In this document: in pieces, positions 1 to 11,600 of the stretch
How positions within the stretch are numbered: the first letter of the stretch is position 1
Layout of the letters: the number at the start of each line of letters is the position of its first letter
Assembly (NCBI GenBank): GCA_964036295.1
Contig: OZ038470.1
Span: 7,041,578 to 7,105,577 of the forward strand
DNA length: 64,000 bases
Direction of reading: 5' to 3'
Source: Plumapathes pennacea
Taxonomy: Eukaryota > Cnidaria > Anthozoa > Antipatharia > Myriopathidae
Notes under the pieces: generated by a model
Database searches by the model: none
Seen by the model: only the letters and a program-made list of their open reading frames with translations
Told to the model about the DNA's origin: nothing
Translations under genes and position numbers: made by a program

Positions 1-831
1 TTTAACAGCAAATTTCATCTTTTGATGCTACAAACGAATTTTAAACTAGTCGAATACACATCTTTCCGCACGCCGACTGGTCAACAATTTAGCTCTCCCA
101 AGTACTACCTTTCCAGTGTACTTCAGTTTACCAGTGCCGTTGACCTGGGGCCGATTCCATAAAACATTAATTATTTCATACGTTATATTGCACTTTAATC
201 CAATATCATGGCCGAACAACTGTTGCAACTATCCATATAAGATGATATTCTCTGTAACATTTTGTTGAATTTTGTCAGATTAGAGTCCGCTTAGTGGCGT
301 TTGACTAATGGACCAACTTGTAAAATACACTTGTAAATGTTTATTGATTTGGTCCCTGGTCTGTTTTTTTTTCCTCCCAGTAAGTGAAAAAGAGCGAACA
401 AGAAAAGAAAAGGGAATTTCAGCTGAACTACTTGCTTACTTCTTATTGAGTCACTTTGAGTGAGGCCCTGTGGGCCATAAACCTACACTGACTCCTTTCG
501 CGGCAAGTCTGATTAATAGTTAATGATACCGGAGTTCTGCTGAGCAAATAGAATCTAAAGCAGCTTTAAAATTCGGTGCAAACGATAATCGCCTAAATTT
601 AAGAGCGATTTGTGATTAGAAGAATATAGTGTACAAACAAGGGGCGACAAATCACAAAACACGTTTGTACTTAGAACACGAGAGACAAGTTTATGTAAAA
701 AGCAGGCAATGGACCGATAAATAGAATCCATGAACTGACTGTTTTCGGTGTAAAACTAAACACGGGGGTGTTTCAAAAATAATTCACATTTGCATACTAG
801 CTAAAACGACTAATCGAACAATCGTTTCGCC
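1..831. other. Intergenic, no gene seen
   Basis: AT-rich DNA. The open frames are short, begin anywhere and resemble no protein family I know. No splice-linked exon pair was found. Confidence 0.6.
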
Positions 832-1392
832 TAAGGCCCTGTTTATATGAGAAGAAGTTGGCCCGGGGACCCGAATCACCCTCTTCCCCGAGTCACCCTG
901 GGCGCGCCAACTATTCATACATTTCTTTATAAATCGAAGCGAGCGTTTACATGACAAATCACAACTTGTCTCGGAAAACAGGGTGGCCCTGGGGGCAGGG
1001 ACACTCGGTTGATAAGATAGGGTGACTCTGGGTGGCGGGACAACTTTTCTCCATGTAAACACTTTGGCTCGGGGGGAGGGACAACTCGGGTTTACGGAAG
1101 CCTGTTAAAAACAAAATGTCGGCATAATCGAAAACACGATTATGAAAAACACAAGAAAAAAACACAAGAGTACAGAAATCAACGATAGAGACAATCTTCC
1201 TTCGGTCCGTCATCCGTGAGCTTTATAAACTGAGTTTTAAACATTCTTCCCAGTCTCCAAACCTAGAGGGCCAGCTTTGACCAGGTTTTCCCGGGACAAC
1301 ATTTTTCTATATAAACGCTCGGTAAAGTCGCCTCGGGTGGGCGGGTTGCCCCGGGTCACCGGAACAACTTTTCTCCTATAAACAGGGCCTAA
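832..1392. repeat. MITE with TIRs and TAA target duplication
   Basis: The terminal inverted repeats GGCCCTGTTTATA (835 on) and TATAAACAGGGCC (ending 1389) match exactly, and similarity continues inwards for about 30 bp. TAA stands immediately outside both ends (832-834, 1390-1392). A 3-bp TWA-type target duplication and a 555-bp body without a transposase fit a non-autonomous PIF/Harbinger element. The family is inferred from the TSD only. Confidence 0.65.
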
Positions 1393-2848
1393 GGCCTTGG
1401 TGGCACTTGGGACTTTGACGACCATAATGTTGACACTGACAACTTTGAAAAGAAAAACGGTGATTTAGGGTAGTTTCAAACAAACCATCGAAAAACTGTC
1501 GTTTTAGTTATTATTATCTATAAACAGCCTGGTGCGACGGACCCTTATTAGGGCTCATCTCCGCAGGGGATTGGTGCGGAATCCTAGGACTATTCTTAGG
1601 TAAGCCATGTCACGCCAGTGAGTACGTTAGCCAATAGCACTTGTTTGTTTCGCCTCATGACAGGTGGCCATGCAGGTGTTCCGTGACTACTGAGAGAGCA
1701 CAGCCGGTCCACACCCAGCAAACTTGTCTCTTCTTCCCGATGTTTTTGCTCAAACCCACGACGACAATCGCTTGGTGGACGCTAAAACTTGTCGTGCGTT
1801 TTCTGTTTGTTGTCTTGAAAGTTTGTTTCGTTGTCATGTCCTGGTTCGTTCAGAAACTATCAGCATGTCTGTTTCGGCGTCACTCCACATCCACCTACCA
1901 GATGGACGGTACGTGTTTTGCATGTTGCTTTGTTTCATTTTTTTGTTGGTTAATTTATCGCCATTTGTTAAACTCCCTTTTCTAGTTGGACTGCTCGAAA
2001 CTAACAGCCAAACCTGTATTAAGCGGACACCCTGGGGAATTGTGAAGTGTCCGCTTAATACAGGTAACGCTTGCAGTATCTTAATAGTTAGTAGAATTTC
2101 AGAACTTGGACAACTGTCCGCTTATTAATACAGGTTTGACTATGTATACAAGAAGGATAAAACACAACTGAGCAGAATAAATATTATAGCAGCAGACGTG
2201 TGATTGACCCAATTCCTCGTCATTCCCTTTCGGCACATCACGAATAATCAGTAAAGTCAATTCTGGAAGCTATACTGTAAAAAGAAGACACTTATATCCT
2301 GACCAAACAAACATTGCTGCAAGAAGTATGGCTAAGTATTTCGAAAAAAAGTTAAACGCCATCATTCCATTCAACAGACTTGAACGATGGTTTAAAAGGT
2401 CTAATACTTGTAAGTAGAAATACACCATTGTATCCGAAATTCGCAAAAGTGTACATGCAGGGCAGTTTCTGGGTAATCAGATGGATCTGCTGTCTTAGTG
2501 TCCAAACAGTGTACATCCGGGAACCGTTACATGATTGTACTCAGATACTTCGGTTTTCACGCCGACATTACAATACAAGTTCCATTAAAAAGTTGAAGGT
2601 GAATTAAACGTAAATTGTAACTCATTTATTTCTGGTTGATGGAGGAATGGTCGCCCTTGTCAGTCCTGTGGACTGGAAAGAAGTATCCAAACAAGAAAAG
2701 ACAATATGAAAATTTCAAGCTCTGGTATCAACCAGTTGCATCGTTACCAAGGAAACCGCAACTTTACCGCTCAGAGTTGAGTAGCATGACGTCATATAAG
2801 CAACAGTGACAGGTCGTGTCGAAGTTCCGTGTTTCTTAGATCTACAAT
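1393..2848. other. Intergenic, repeat-derived in part
   Basis: No gene recognised. It contains the palindromic repeat at 2011-2137. The longest open frame (1724-2128, 134 codons) has no family resemblance and overlaps that repeat, so I do not treat it as a gene. Confidence 0.5.
2011..2137. repeat. Palindromic repeat with third copy
   Basis: A 19-nt perfect inverted repeat lies at 2012-2030 (ACCTGTATTAAGCGGACAC) and 2047-2065. A third, slightly altered copy of the arm lies at about 2115-2136. The motif (cgct-taatacaggt with ggacac) resembles the dispersed family seen at 27711, 50388 and 62628. Confidence 0.6.
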
Positions 2849-3159
2849 GGCAAAATGGCCGGAGAACAGGAGATGGTCAGTCCCCAAACCTCGTGTCCAT
2901 TTTTACGGTAAGATACCCCTGAGTAATTGACAAGATGGCCGTAGCTTTAGTTTCATCTCCCATTGAGAAACATCTGATCAACAGACTCTGTTCAGCGCAA
3001 AATGTATTGTCTAGTGTAAACCGCCAGTTTCAAAAGCTTCGCTTGCTTGATGCTGGATCAGGCGTTAAAGTCGTCGTAGCATTTAAGCCGCTTGGTGTGA
3101 AGCCTTCTGATTGCTCATCTTCGTTCGAAAAAGCGGCTCATTGCTACTTTCCACCTTGA
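2849..3159 (+). other. Orphan ORF pair, unassigned
   Basis: An ATG at 2849 in a fair Kozak context opens a short frame that reaches a GTAAGA donor-like site near 2909. A second ATG at 2935 opens a separate 74-codon frame ending at 3159 (begins MAVALVSSPIEKHL). I recognise neither. This could be the first exon of a lost or unseen gene, a small lineage-specific gene, or chance. There is no downstream exon I can link to it. Confidence 0.15.
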
Positions 3160-3949
3160 GACATCATTAAAAAGGTTAAAATTTTTTATGACAACATAAC
3201 GAGCGCAAATTTGCATGCAGCGAACTAAGTTCGTATTTTCAGTGGTGATAATTCTTCGAACTCGCGAAAAAGAGTTCCATCAAGCGAATCATGCCTCTCT
3301 TTTGATGATCTGATACTCTAGAAAAGTCCTGTGAAGTTGCTCAGTGAATAACAACAACTTAGGAACGTGTCAGTGCCGTTTACTGCTGTACCACGCGCTT
3401 ATCACCTGTTCATAGTCTGCAGATCCATTGTACAGGTCTTGCGGCACCTGTCTGGAACATTGAATGCGGCTGAGAAGTTTATAAACGCCGGGAGATTCAC
3501 AAGAAAATACTCAAATGCACAAGCGATACTGATGCTTAAAGCGAGAAAGTTCTTTTCATTAATAATGCGCAAATCGACATGTGCAACTTGCACTGCTGTT
3601 CGCATATTTTAATGTTCACAGCTTGCATCACTCTCTTCCTCCTTAATTTGTTTAAAACATCAGAAAGCGAGGTAACTTTTTGAACATTTTATAAATATCT
3701 GACTGTTTTTGACTCTGACAGCAGCGAGGTCAGGGCACACGATTCAGTGTTGCTGTAGTTGTGTGAACACGTGATGCAATATAATGCGCATGACAGTTTC
3801 AAAGGCGGACACGTGATGCAATATGGCTATCACGCGCACTGTCACACCGTTTGTCGGTTTATCTCTGTTAGAAGATATCAGCATTCCGTCGCTTAGCACT
3901 TGCATAGTTCGCAGATATATACTTCATAAGTACACAAAATTTTCATTCT
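3160..3949. other. Intergenic, no gene seen
   Basis: An 81-codon frame at 3367-3612 starts with ATG-like context but has no family resemblance. A short direct repeat (cacgtgatgcaatat) occurs at about 3768 and 3810. Nothing else is supported. Confidence 0.4.
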
Positions 3950-4168
3950 GATCCGCTTTCGTTTAAAACGAATACTTTTTTATGCGTTTTTGCTTTCCGT
4001 CCACACTAAAACGGTGACTCTAAACGAAGGTTTTAAAAACAGTTCTCAAGGTGGAGACTTTCGAAAACGGATGCGTTTTCAAATAGAAACGAATTAGTGT
4101 GGACGGGCGAAAACGGAGGTTTATGAAGACGAATATTTTTGAAAACGCATTAGAGTGGACGTAGCCTA
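3950..4168. repeat. Foldback MITE-like repeat
   Basis: The segment is built from inverted copies of a GTCCACACTAAAACG-like arm (about 3998) and its complement ATTAGTGTGGACGG (about 4093), with another GAGTGGACGTAGCC arm at about 4152. It is non-coding and folds on itself. Dispersed repeats with this GTGTGGACG arm are, to my knowledge, common in cnidarian genomes. Confidence 0.55.
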
Positions 4169-4252
4169 AGTTTTTCGCGAAGCCTGCCCCATAACGTGAT
4201 TGTTAGTTCCACGTCTCCACCACCAGCAATGCACAAAGAATCAATAAGACTA

Positions 4253-4546
4253 TCATGACACTGTATCTACTGACAGCATTGCTTGAATTGTGTGCCGGAT
4301 CCCAAGATATTCACAGTTAATTAATCTATGTTTATCGTTCCTGGTGAGCGTGCCACCACATCGAGCACACACTGGACAATAGTCCGAAACTCGACTGTAT
4401 AAACCGGATCGATTGTCTCGTCTCCAGTCTCGCGCGTATCTGAAAATTTTAAATCGTACCTGATCGATTCGGGCCATTTTTTGCGGGAGGTTATCCAGTG
4501 TAGAATCCCTAGGCATGTGGTGCCACTCAAAAATACACGAATGCAC
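4253..4546 (-). pseudogene. Possible non-LTR retrotransposon tail remnant
   Basis: A 97-codon minus-strand frame ends with a CxxC-x9-H-x4-C zinc-knuckle-like array (CARCGG... then H, then INC) followed by YLGIRHT. That spacing, with a hydrophobic and basic tail, resembles the zinc motif found after the reverse transcriptase in many LINE ORF2 proteins. No reverse transcriptase core is left upstream. It could be a chance Cys/His pattern. Confidence 0.25.
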
Positions 4547-5111
4547 AATGTTGGTTCACTGTCGGCATGACTGCTGAACTACCACTTGGATTCTCGTGAT
4601 AATCAGACCAGCTGTTCTCAGTTTCCAAGCTTGACGGACCACAATTGTTACTTTCAACGTTTTTCATGGCGAATTGTGGGCGTTTTACGTTGCCTTACTA
4701 TACTGTTAGTATCACTTAAGCACATGGCAATAGTAGTAACTACGGTTCGAAGATGCTTTCTGCAAGTGAGTAAGTTACAAGGACAATGGACCGAATATAA
4801 AACAGCTATGAATGTATAATAAAAGCTGGGTAATCAATCTGTCCTACGTTCTTTTAGGGTTGGGAGATTGGGGATTAGTTAATTAGGCTTACCTTTAAAT
4901 CTTGTCCAGGATTTTGTTTGGTTTTGGATATTAACTCGTTCCGAGAGGCATTCTGGGAAGTAGTGTCACGTGACGGCACGCAGCCCAGAACGGAAGCGAG
5001 GCTAGTCGATATATGTCAAGACGTAAACAGTATTTTGCAACCTCGCCCACTTCATGCCGGTTATTTCCTGCCTCACAAACAGAACCATTACTGCGATCTC
5101 GACCCAAAAGC
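4547..5111. other. Upstream region of DIP2
   Basis: This is the 5' flank of DIP2. The last 100 bases before the ATG are more GC-rich and carry no in-frame upstream ATG that I could link to the coding frame. No clear TATA box is visible, which is usual for broadly expressed genes. The transcription start was not identified. Confidence 0.35.
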
Positions 5112-8100
5112 ATGGCGGAGCCTCCTGAATCCAGCCTGCCACCTTCTGTTTTAGAAAAGCTTCGGGAACTCAACATTGAGCTTACGGAAGGTGAGTGGAG
5201 GAGCAAAGGGTCGATGTCTCTGGGGTTTTTGGAAATCTCACAAAAATTGACTGTTACGCAGATTATGTTTGCTCTCTCTATAATCTGATTTAGATGCATT
5301 ATCCTTTCATGTTTGTCCTGTAACCTGGACCAGCATTGTCATCGAGAAACTTTGGTTTTATTGTATTTTGTTCGTTCTGGATCAGTAAATTCGAAATTAT
5401 GCGAACTATGATGGCTGTAGCAATATTCCGGTTCAGGCAGGCAGATATTTAGTAATAGGTCACTCTGAATTTGTTGTAGGACTTTTCGTAAGACATAAGC
5501 CGACACATCATACGTCTTTAGGTTTTTTCCCGACTGCCTTTCGTGTGTACATAGCACAGTATTTGTCGTGTGTTTATGTTGTAAAATAAATATATTTGAA
5601 TTTGACTTTTGATCTGTGTATTTATAATGTTCCCGATGTCTTTCATTCCAACGAATCTGTAGAATTTAATTTCATATGTCGTCGTATCAGGGTGTAGTTT
5701 CACAAAGAATGGCTGTTCGAAGCACCAGATAAGTTGACCGGTGCATTTGATAGACAGGAATATGTGTAGTGCCAGTATTTCGCAGTTTACTGTTTTCTGA
5801 TTGCAGTAGTTATTGCAACAGTTGGGGGCAATTATTCACAAATCTCATGTTTTATTTTGACAAACAAACTTGTGTCATCACAAAGCATATGAACACATTT
5901 ATTGTTATATATGGTTTGTTTTCAACATTATTGTAGCACGTACATAAACTGTACAGACTGTTACTCCTCGTGCTACTTGGTCTCATTCCTATTACTTTTG
6001 TCAGCTCATGCATTAATGGTGAGTCTCATGAGCACAATATTTTGATAAGAGATGATGTGTTTTTGCGTGTGCACATAAAAATATTGCATTATCATCTATA
6101 CCGGCCCATATGTTCATTCTGCTATTAAAATTATTATTAAATGCAAATAATTTTGAAATAATATATTGTGTTGCTTGCTGCCCTTGACGTCTATAAACTT
6201 AATGTTGCATGACTTGTCTTAACCTCACTAGGAGAGGTTCATGTATTGTGCATATACAAGCATTAAAAAATTGTATCAATATACATATTGATGATGATGC
6301 ATTTATCTGTACGTGACACAGGAGACATAACACAGAAGGGCTATGATAAAAAGAGAGCTAAACTCCTGGCTCCCTATCAGACCAGAGGTAAGGCATGTCA
6401 TATGTACTTCAAGAGTTTCTGACTTCAGTTTACTTTATGAACCAATCAACAAGAATTATACTTATTTACTGGTGTTCTAATATTATTATAATTGTTCAAA
6501 GAAAGCAAAGAATCTAAAGGTGCACACATGAACTGAATGCACTATTACAGCTGTCAAAGCTATTGACATACTACAGCCCACATGCAAACATTGGTGCATG
6601 TGTAAACTTGGCTTGATGTTTGGATTGATTGTTGTTAGTATTTTTCTTGCTTTAGATACAGGTATTGGTTCATCCAGCAGCCCGGTAATTCAACATTATG
6701 CCAACTCAGGTAAGTCGAGATGTTGGTCACAACATTCAACAATAGCTGAATGGTCAGTGTCTCTATAAAGTATGACTTAGTTAATCTCATGATTTCTGTA
6801 CATCACTGGAAGTAGAGACAAAAAACAAAAACAGTTACTGTTGGGGACATTGGGTTTATTTGTGATTAATTAATCAGATCTGTGGTTATTATCTCGCAGC
6901 CCAGAGAGCAGAGGCTATTGCCGCTGCCCTGGCCAAGAGGAATGCTAATCAAGATCCAGATATGCCAGTTCCCTTTAAACGTCAATCCCTCATTCGTAGG
7001 GGGCCACTTGAAAATGGGACTCGGGTTCAGCAGTACGGCGGTGTGTTCCTTATGTTCTGATATAGTCTTTGTCTAGTTTACTGTGTAATTGAGTGAAATT
7101 AGAAAAGATAGGTAATCAAGATGTGGAGGGTGTACAGTAGATTTACATTAAGTACATACCTGTCCTTGTTTTCAACCTAAGGTTCTGTATCATCTCAAGA
7201 TTCCTTGGGACGTAATCTTGGAGCTGAATACACCCCACCAGATTCTCCCATGATGCGAGGTGTAACAAGTTCCATGACAGATGAATTCCCACCACCACCC
7301 ACATCTGAAGATCTGCAAAACCTGGGCAGACACAGTGGAGGGAGCTACTCTTCTCTGCCAGCACCGCCTGACATAACCAAAAAGTTCCCCAGTCAAGCAA
7401 CAAACACGCCTTCTATATCATCTATGCGCACAATTGAACAGGATGATAAGGAGGCTTCTGGTGAGGGGATAGTTTTAGTGTCTACTGTGCATGCGCATGT
7501 AGAAACTAATATACAATAAAACTATTTATTATATTGACACGAGTGTTTTACTGAAAAATATACCGTGCATAAAATCCATATGAAACTACACCCGGGACCC
7601 GAGTGGTATATTTTCCATATCCTCACTAGTGAGGATATCGTTGGCATCATTTCCCGCTTTTGCACGGTTGTTTGTGCAATTTCTCGTAAAACACTCATAA
7701 TAAAAAGAAAATTACACGGCGGCTTGAAGATATGGATTTTATTTTCTCGTGGTAAAAAAAATATTTTACTCACGAAGCGCTCGTTCGTAAAATATAATTT
7801 TTACCACTCGAAAATAAAATTCATATCTTCGTGCCGCCGTGTAATATCCTCTATATAAAATGTAATAAAACTATAATAAAAACCATATTAACTGCACAGA
7901 AAATATCCACCACTATTCACCTCCACTTCGGCAAATAATTGTTCATTATTTTGTGTCTTTTTGTTTTAGCTTCAAGCAGCCGGGTCTCTGCCAAAATACA
8001 GCAGCTCCTAAACACTCTCAAGGTAAGTTGGTGCTTTTACAACAAACTGGAAAATACAGGCAAATTGAAGGTCTGAAATTCCCTCTCATGGCAAGCCGCA

Positions 8101-8599
8101 ACAAACTTCTTGAGCAAAGAGTGAACAACTGTACTTTTTGTTTGATTAGTTCTGGCTGATGGTTTGAAACTAAAGCCTGGGGCTGTAATTCAAGGCTATT
8201 TTAGCCCCTTGACTACAGATTTCAATCTCACTGGTCTTCAGTAGAAATTTAGCCTTAATTCAGTCATTCTTGGTTGAGGCCACCATGCATGCTTGATTCA
8301 TTCACTGTGACATTGAGGGAGCCTGGAAAAGAGTGTTACAGACAGACAGATGCAATGCATGTACATTATTCATAGATTGTTTAAATTATGCACATATTTT
8401 GCAGAGACCTAAAAAGAAACCACTGGAATCCTATTACACAGAGGATGATGCAGAACTTGTCCAAGGTGAGCAAGCACATCACATAAATGAATACTTCAAG
8501 CTACTAGAAATAATTATGATATTCACAGATGTGCCCTTACCCTGAAGTTTAGAGACATGTAACTTCTTTATCAGACCCCACTGCATTCTAAGAGTATTT

Positions 8600-8640
<41 letters not shown>

Positions 8641-11600
8641 TTTGTCATACTGTAGCAACCAAACCTGACCCCAATGCTCCCAAACCTGAAGGTCAGACCC
8701 TGAAGCCAGTGGGTGGAGAACAGATGGATGTGAGTGTGATTAAGTATATATATTAAATTATCTTGACCACACGGAAAGCAAGTCACTCTTGTCAACCTAA
8801 AGTAACTTGCTTTTTCCTTGTTCAGCTAATATTGTTCATAGAAATGCTTAAAAAATCATATGGCAAGTTGGTTAATTTTATGATGAAGAGAATAAACAGT
8901 AGAATACTATGCATCTTTATAGATTGCACAATACCTGCCAAAGAGTTTACTGGAAGCCCTCCTGACATTTGGTAGTAAAAACCCAAAGACTCCCTTCTTC
9001 ACTGTTGTTGACAGTCATGGAAAATCCAGCTTCACATTAACCTATGGTACGTATTCAGATACTTCCAAGACAAGAGTTTCTTCTGTAATACTAATACATG
9101 CTCATTCTATATGATAAGCGCTTCAGTTATACAAGATCTCATCCTAATTCATAGATTGGACTCTTATTTCAGGGAAATTGTTGTCAAGAGCAATGAAGGT
9201 TGCATATGCGTTGTTAAACAAAGTTGGAAGTCACAAGGAGGGAACATCAATCATGATCGGTGACAGAGTAAGTGGAATACTGCAAGACAATGATTTAAGA
9301 CAGACAGACAATTTAAGAGGCTAATGGACATTCAGACAATAATAACCACCTGACAGGTGATCAAAAAATGGGGAGAAAAAAAAAAGATAACACTATGAGA
9401 TGTACAAAAGCAACAATTTATCAACTGATGGGAATGAAAGTGAAAATGGTGTTGTATGTGTCTATTCTAATGTAGATAAATCAATAAATTAAGACATCAA
9501 CTTACATGTAGAACAGCAGCTTGATTGACTCTTGTTCTTTCAGGTTGCCCTGGTTTATCAGCTGGATGACCCCATAAACTTTATCACTAGTTTTTATGGG
9601 TGCCTGATGGCCGGAGTCATTCCTGTTCCTGTAGAACCTCCAGTTGGCAAGGATGTAAGTACAAGCAGCTCATATTACAGTCTGCAAGTATAATCACCAT
9701 GTTGTTATAATCTTTGCAATGTGTTTCTCAGTTTCCAGGTTGTAAGCAGATTGGATTCTTATTGGGTAGCTGCAGTGTATCATGGGCACTCACATCAGAC
9801 GTTTGTCTGAAAACCCTGCCAAAAGACGAATCAGGACACTTGTGCACATTCAAAGGTTTGTCTGACTTCGAGATGCTTCACCTCAGTTATGCTAAGTTTT
9901 CCATGACCAAGGGATAACATTTTGTGACAAACTTCTACTTTAATTTAATAAAGGCTGGCCCAAGCTCCAGTGGTTTTCAACTGAAGGTCTTGGCAGACCC
10001 CCGAAAGACTGGCAGGCTCCCAGTTCCCTGGACAGGGCCTCACCGGCATATATTGAGGTACAGAACTTAATTTTGCTGCTGTCAACCAGTCAACCATGCA
10101 TTTCTGATCAGAAACAGAAAAATACAGTGTTCATGTTGAACATGGAATTGATGAAACTATTCACTTTTTCAAGTCAACAACAGGTAAAGACGGAGCTGTG
10201 ATGGGTGTGACCGTCACTAGGCACAGCATGGTCCTACACAATCAGGTTCTCAGCACGGCATGCACCTATGCAGAGGGTAAGAGTCATGATCACCATCACC
10301 ATCAATGTATCTACATATCGAGACAATAAACATTAAAATACAAAAAAAAAAAAAGAAAAAAAAAGATCACCATCACAGTCTGCAGTGTGTTGGGAGGACC
10401 TTCTTAGGCATGGCCTAAGCATTCAAAAAAAAAAAAAAAAAAATCAGTGTTTGTGGAGTTATTACATGCAGCTACATGGCTGACGTGTACCAGTGGACAG
10501 TACTGAATCCATAACTCGATAGACGCACGCTAAGCATGAACCAATTCTTAAATGTTGTTGTCTCATCCTTGTCAGGTGAAATCATGGTCAGTGTGCTTGA
10601 TCCCAAGAGGGAAGTTGGACTTTGGCATTCAGTGATGGCTGTAAGTACAATAGTATTCACACTTCCTTTCTTCAGACATTACAACATGTTTATTATTGGT
10701 CAGTTGACATATTTCTGTCTCATGATTGGTCAGTTGACGCATTTACTGTCTTATGATTGGTCAGTTGACATACTTACTGTCTCATCATTGGTCCGTTGAC
10801 ACATTTGATGTCTCATTCTCTCTTCAGAGTGTGCTGAACGGGTTTCAAGTCATATTTGTCCCTCCATCAGTACTGAAGAATTCACCTGCAATGTGGCTTC
10901 AAATGGTCACAAAACATCGAGGTGGGCTGGCCTGTTCACGTTCCTACTGAGGAAAATGATTAAACTGCTCACTGTTAAAAGATCGAGATTTATATGATGT
11001 GATTTAGAGAGTCGTTACTATGATAAATCAACTAAAAGTCAATGTGGGGAAGATACCCGCCGTTAAAGAAGTTTGAGTTGACGTTTCGAGTGTTAGCCCG
11101 TCGTACAGTCAACAGCTTTGACATGCTAGAATTCAGTGTTGTGTTGCTTTACTTTGCAGCATCCTGTGCCTTGGTGAGCTCCAGGGATCTACACTGGTCT
11201 CTCCACGCAAGTAAAGATCTTAAAGACATCAACCTTAGCACGCTAAGACTACTGCTTCTCGCCGACAGAGCAAGTCCATGTGCGTATAGCGGCCTTCACT
11301 CATTCTCTAATTGCTTGCTTGTATGTAGCACTCATTTGTTCCTCTCTGTTTCTGATTCCCCGATCAGGGTCACTGTCCGCTTGTGATGCGTTTCTGAACG
11401 CCTTTGAAGGCAAGGGTCTTAAGCCCGAGGCTCTCTGCCCGTGTGCCAGCTCCACTGAAACCATGACAGTTGCGCTACGAAGGTCAGTGTTTTGTCTTCC
11501 TTTTAAGTCTGGGCCCGGTTTTTCGAAAGCCGATTAAGCTAATCCAGGATTAACGAAATTCTTTCTCTCGACCTCTCTGCCAATAAACTGCAGGGTTTTG

